NCBI GenBank assembly: GCA_013397845.1
Contig: VZTG01006287.1
Span: forward strand, 186,001-250,000
Reading direction: 5' to 3'
Source of the DNA: Melanocharis versteri
Lineage: Eukaryota; Chordata; Aves; Passeriformes; Melanocharitidae
Length of the DNA: 64,000 bases
Each line of letters starts with the position of its first letter. The first letter of the stretch is position 1. Under the pieces are notes generated by a model. The model was given only the letters and a program-made list of their open reading frames with translations, searched no databases and was not told where the DNA came from. The position numbers and the translations under genes are program-made. Of the stretch, positions 62,579-64,000 are shown piece by piece.

Positions 62579-64000
62579 GCTGCTCATAAAATCTTTAAGT
62601 TTTGTCATCTTTTCCTTCTTATCATAACACACCTAAAACTGCAAAGAAAAAAGGAAAAATTCGAATTTACATTTGCTTCATACTGACATAAAGGATGAAG
62701 GATGTCTGGGGTAATCACTTGTTTGGTACCCCTGGAAATCCAGCTTATTCCAGGTGCACTGTATGTTCTGAAAGAAGGCATTTGCATCTGAAATACCCAG
62801 GAAATCTATGGAATAGACAAATGAAGCAAGACAACTGAAGAAGAGTATAATATCATATAACTGTTATATGACAGTGCAATCATCTAAAAACTCCTTTGAA
62901 GATGTGAGAGTTACTTTAAATAGAAGAGAGATTGAGGCAAGTGGAGGGAGAGGGAAGCATTTCAAACCAGGCTTTAATGAGAACCAAGTGGGCAGCTGAA
63001 TAACCAGAACTTTTCTGCTGTATTTTACAAGAGTTCAATGCCCTCCACACAGCATATTTCTATATGTAATATTGGATGTGGGATAACATCCCTATAAATC
63101 CTGCTGTCAGACAGTGCCTGGAAAGATTGGGCTGCCGTGCAAATTGTGTGCCTTCCCCTCGAGTGTGGAAAAAAGCTGGACAAGTTCATTATTGACACTC
63201 ACTGTTTACACTGTCACTGTGCAGTTCCTGTGAGATGTTAATTTGAAATACAGTAAAAAAACTTTTTTTTATTTCAAAGGCAAACTGCTTTCGAGATTAT
63301 GTTTTAGTTTAGGAATAGAATTATAACCCCTTGGGGATCTTAGAGAGGTGTGTGTTGACTTGCTGAGGCCCTGCTGCAGTACTGAGGAGATTAGTAACAC
63401 ATGAGGCCTGCTACAATTTGCACTCAGAAAGATAGGAAAGAAATCTTCTTGACTTTGAAAGGATTATTTTGGTTGTTTACTGAGTGCTGTCCCTTTTGGT
63501 CTTAAATTGTAGATGAAAGTGGAAACCAGAAGTGCCCACTTCTTATTGCAACATGTGATGGAAGTGAGAGGAGCAGCTTTAGCAGGTTTGCCAGGAGTTT
63601 TGGAATGGGAAAAGGGAGTCATACATTATCACTCTTGACTTCAGCCACATAAAACAATAACACAGCTTCTTCCAATTATGCTGAAATTCAGGCTTCAGCA
63701 CATTGTGTGGCTTTAATATCCCTTCTAGCATTGTGCAGGTCCAAAGGACAACGCTGGTATATGTGAGAGAGTAGAACTGGACCCACTAATACCTGACAAA
63801 ACAAGTTTCCACCAGAGTAAGAGAAAGCCTCTTAACCCCCCTTTCCCCACTCTTTTGGGTAAATGGATTGACATATAGGTGAGCAAAAGAGGCTTCTGTA
63901 ATTTTCAGGATTCTCTTCCTGTCAAGAATTCCCCATTTTGCAAAATTGGAAGAGATGCTGAAAGCCAAGACGTGTAATGACACCAGTGACTGGAGAATTG
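62579..64000. other. Unique sequence to window end, no gene seen
   Basis: AT-rich unique DNA. It holds an imperfect hairpin at 63242-63278 and short frames only. Confidence 0.5.
63242..63278. repeat. Imperfect A/T inverted repeat
   Basis: TTTGAAAT pairs with ATTTCAAA, and an inner TAAAAAAA pairs with the T run, separated by a CAG bulge on one side and a one-base loop. A short foldable sequence of no assigned role. Confidence 0.6.

Noticed and set aside
1..64000. CRISPR array, bacterial operon, riboswitch or prophage
   Set aside because: No regularly spaced direct repeats with unique spacers, no ribosome-binding-site-led gene strings; the retroposons show vertebrate origin.
1..64000. Endogenous retrovirus or intact DNA transposon
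   Set aside because: No paired long terminal repeats, no gag/pol-like frames and no long terminal inverted repeats recognised; solitary diverged LTRs cannot be excluded by eye.

Overview
The window looks like vertebrate, almost certainly avian, intergenic or intronic DNA. It is mostly AT-leaning unique sequence with very few interspersed repeats, no operon structure, and no open reading frame that reads as a real protein. The repeats that can be named fit a bird: a CR1 LINE 3' end carrying the repeated ATTCTATG-type octamer (59867-59930, minus strand), a tRNA-Ile-derived SINE with a CR1-type tail (2838-2970) that resembles TguSINE1 of zebra finch, and a heavily decayed 1.1-kb CR1 body (about 3555-4660). 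The SINE points to a songbird. That last step rests on remembered consensus sequences and is an inference.

Layout. 0-5 kb: a very GC-rich minisatellite (739-1435) with a perfect 117-bp higher-order repeat, then the SINE and the old CR1. 5-29 kb: unique sequence with simple repeats (pyrimidine tract at 11.5 kb, purine tract at 12.4 kb, AGCTCC hexamer array at 18.7 kb, CA/TA tract at 25.8 kb) and a small CpG-rich patch at 9.8 kb. 29.1-29.7 kb: the one clear CpG island, interrupted by a 245-base run of N, with a good splice-donor match at its right edge; this is the best candidate for a promoter and first exon. 30-50 kb: unique sequence, an AT-only hairpin at 38.6 kb, and remnants of old MIR/L2-type elements at 46.3 kb (good) and 35.5 kb (weak). 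50.1-50.35 kb: a second GC-rich minisatellite. 50-64 kb: unique AT-rich sequence, small tandem duplications, a CR1 tail, and TA-rich tracts.

No protein-coding gene, RNA gene, CRISPR array or intact mobile element can be supported. The long frames over the GC minisatellite are open because its unit is 117 bp (39 codons) and contains no stop codon in several frames. The other frames of 100-170 codons are about what chance gives for 64 kb in six frames, and several begin at GTG or similar codons. If a gene starts at the 29-kb CpG island, much of the window would be its flank or first intron; no second exon could be identified. All three places with undetermined bases (963, 29274-29518, 50134) fall in the most GC-rich segments, so the most interesting parts of the window are also the least reliably assembled.

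I did not find an undescribed biological system. The items most worth a second look are the 117-bp array, the gap-hidden CpG island, and the SINE as a lineage marker.
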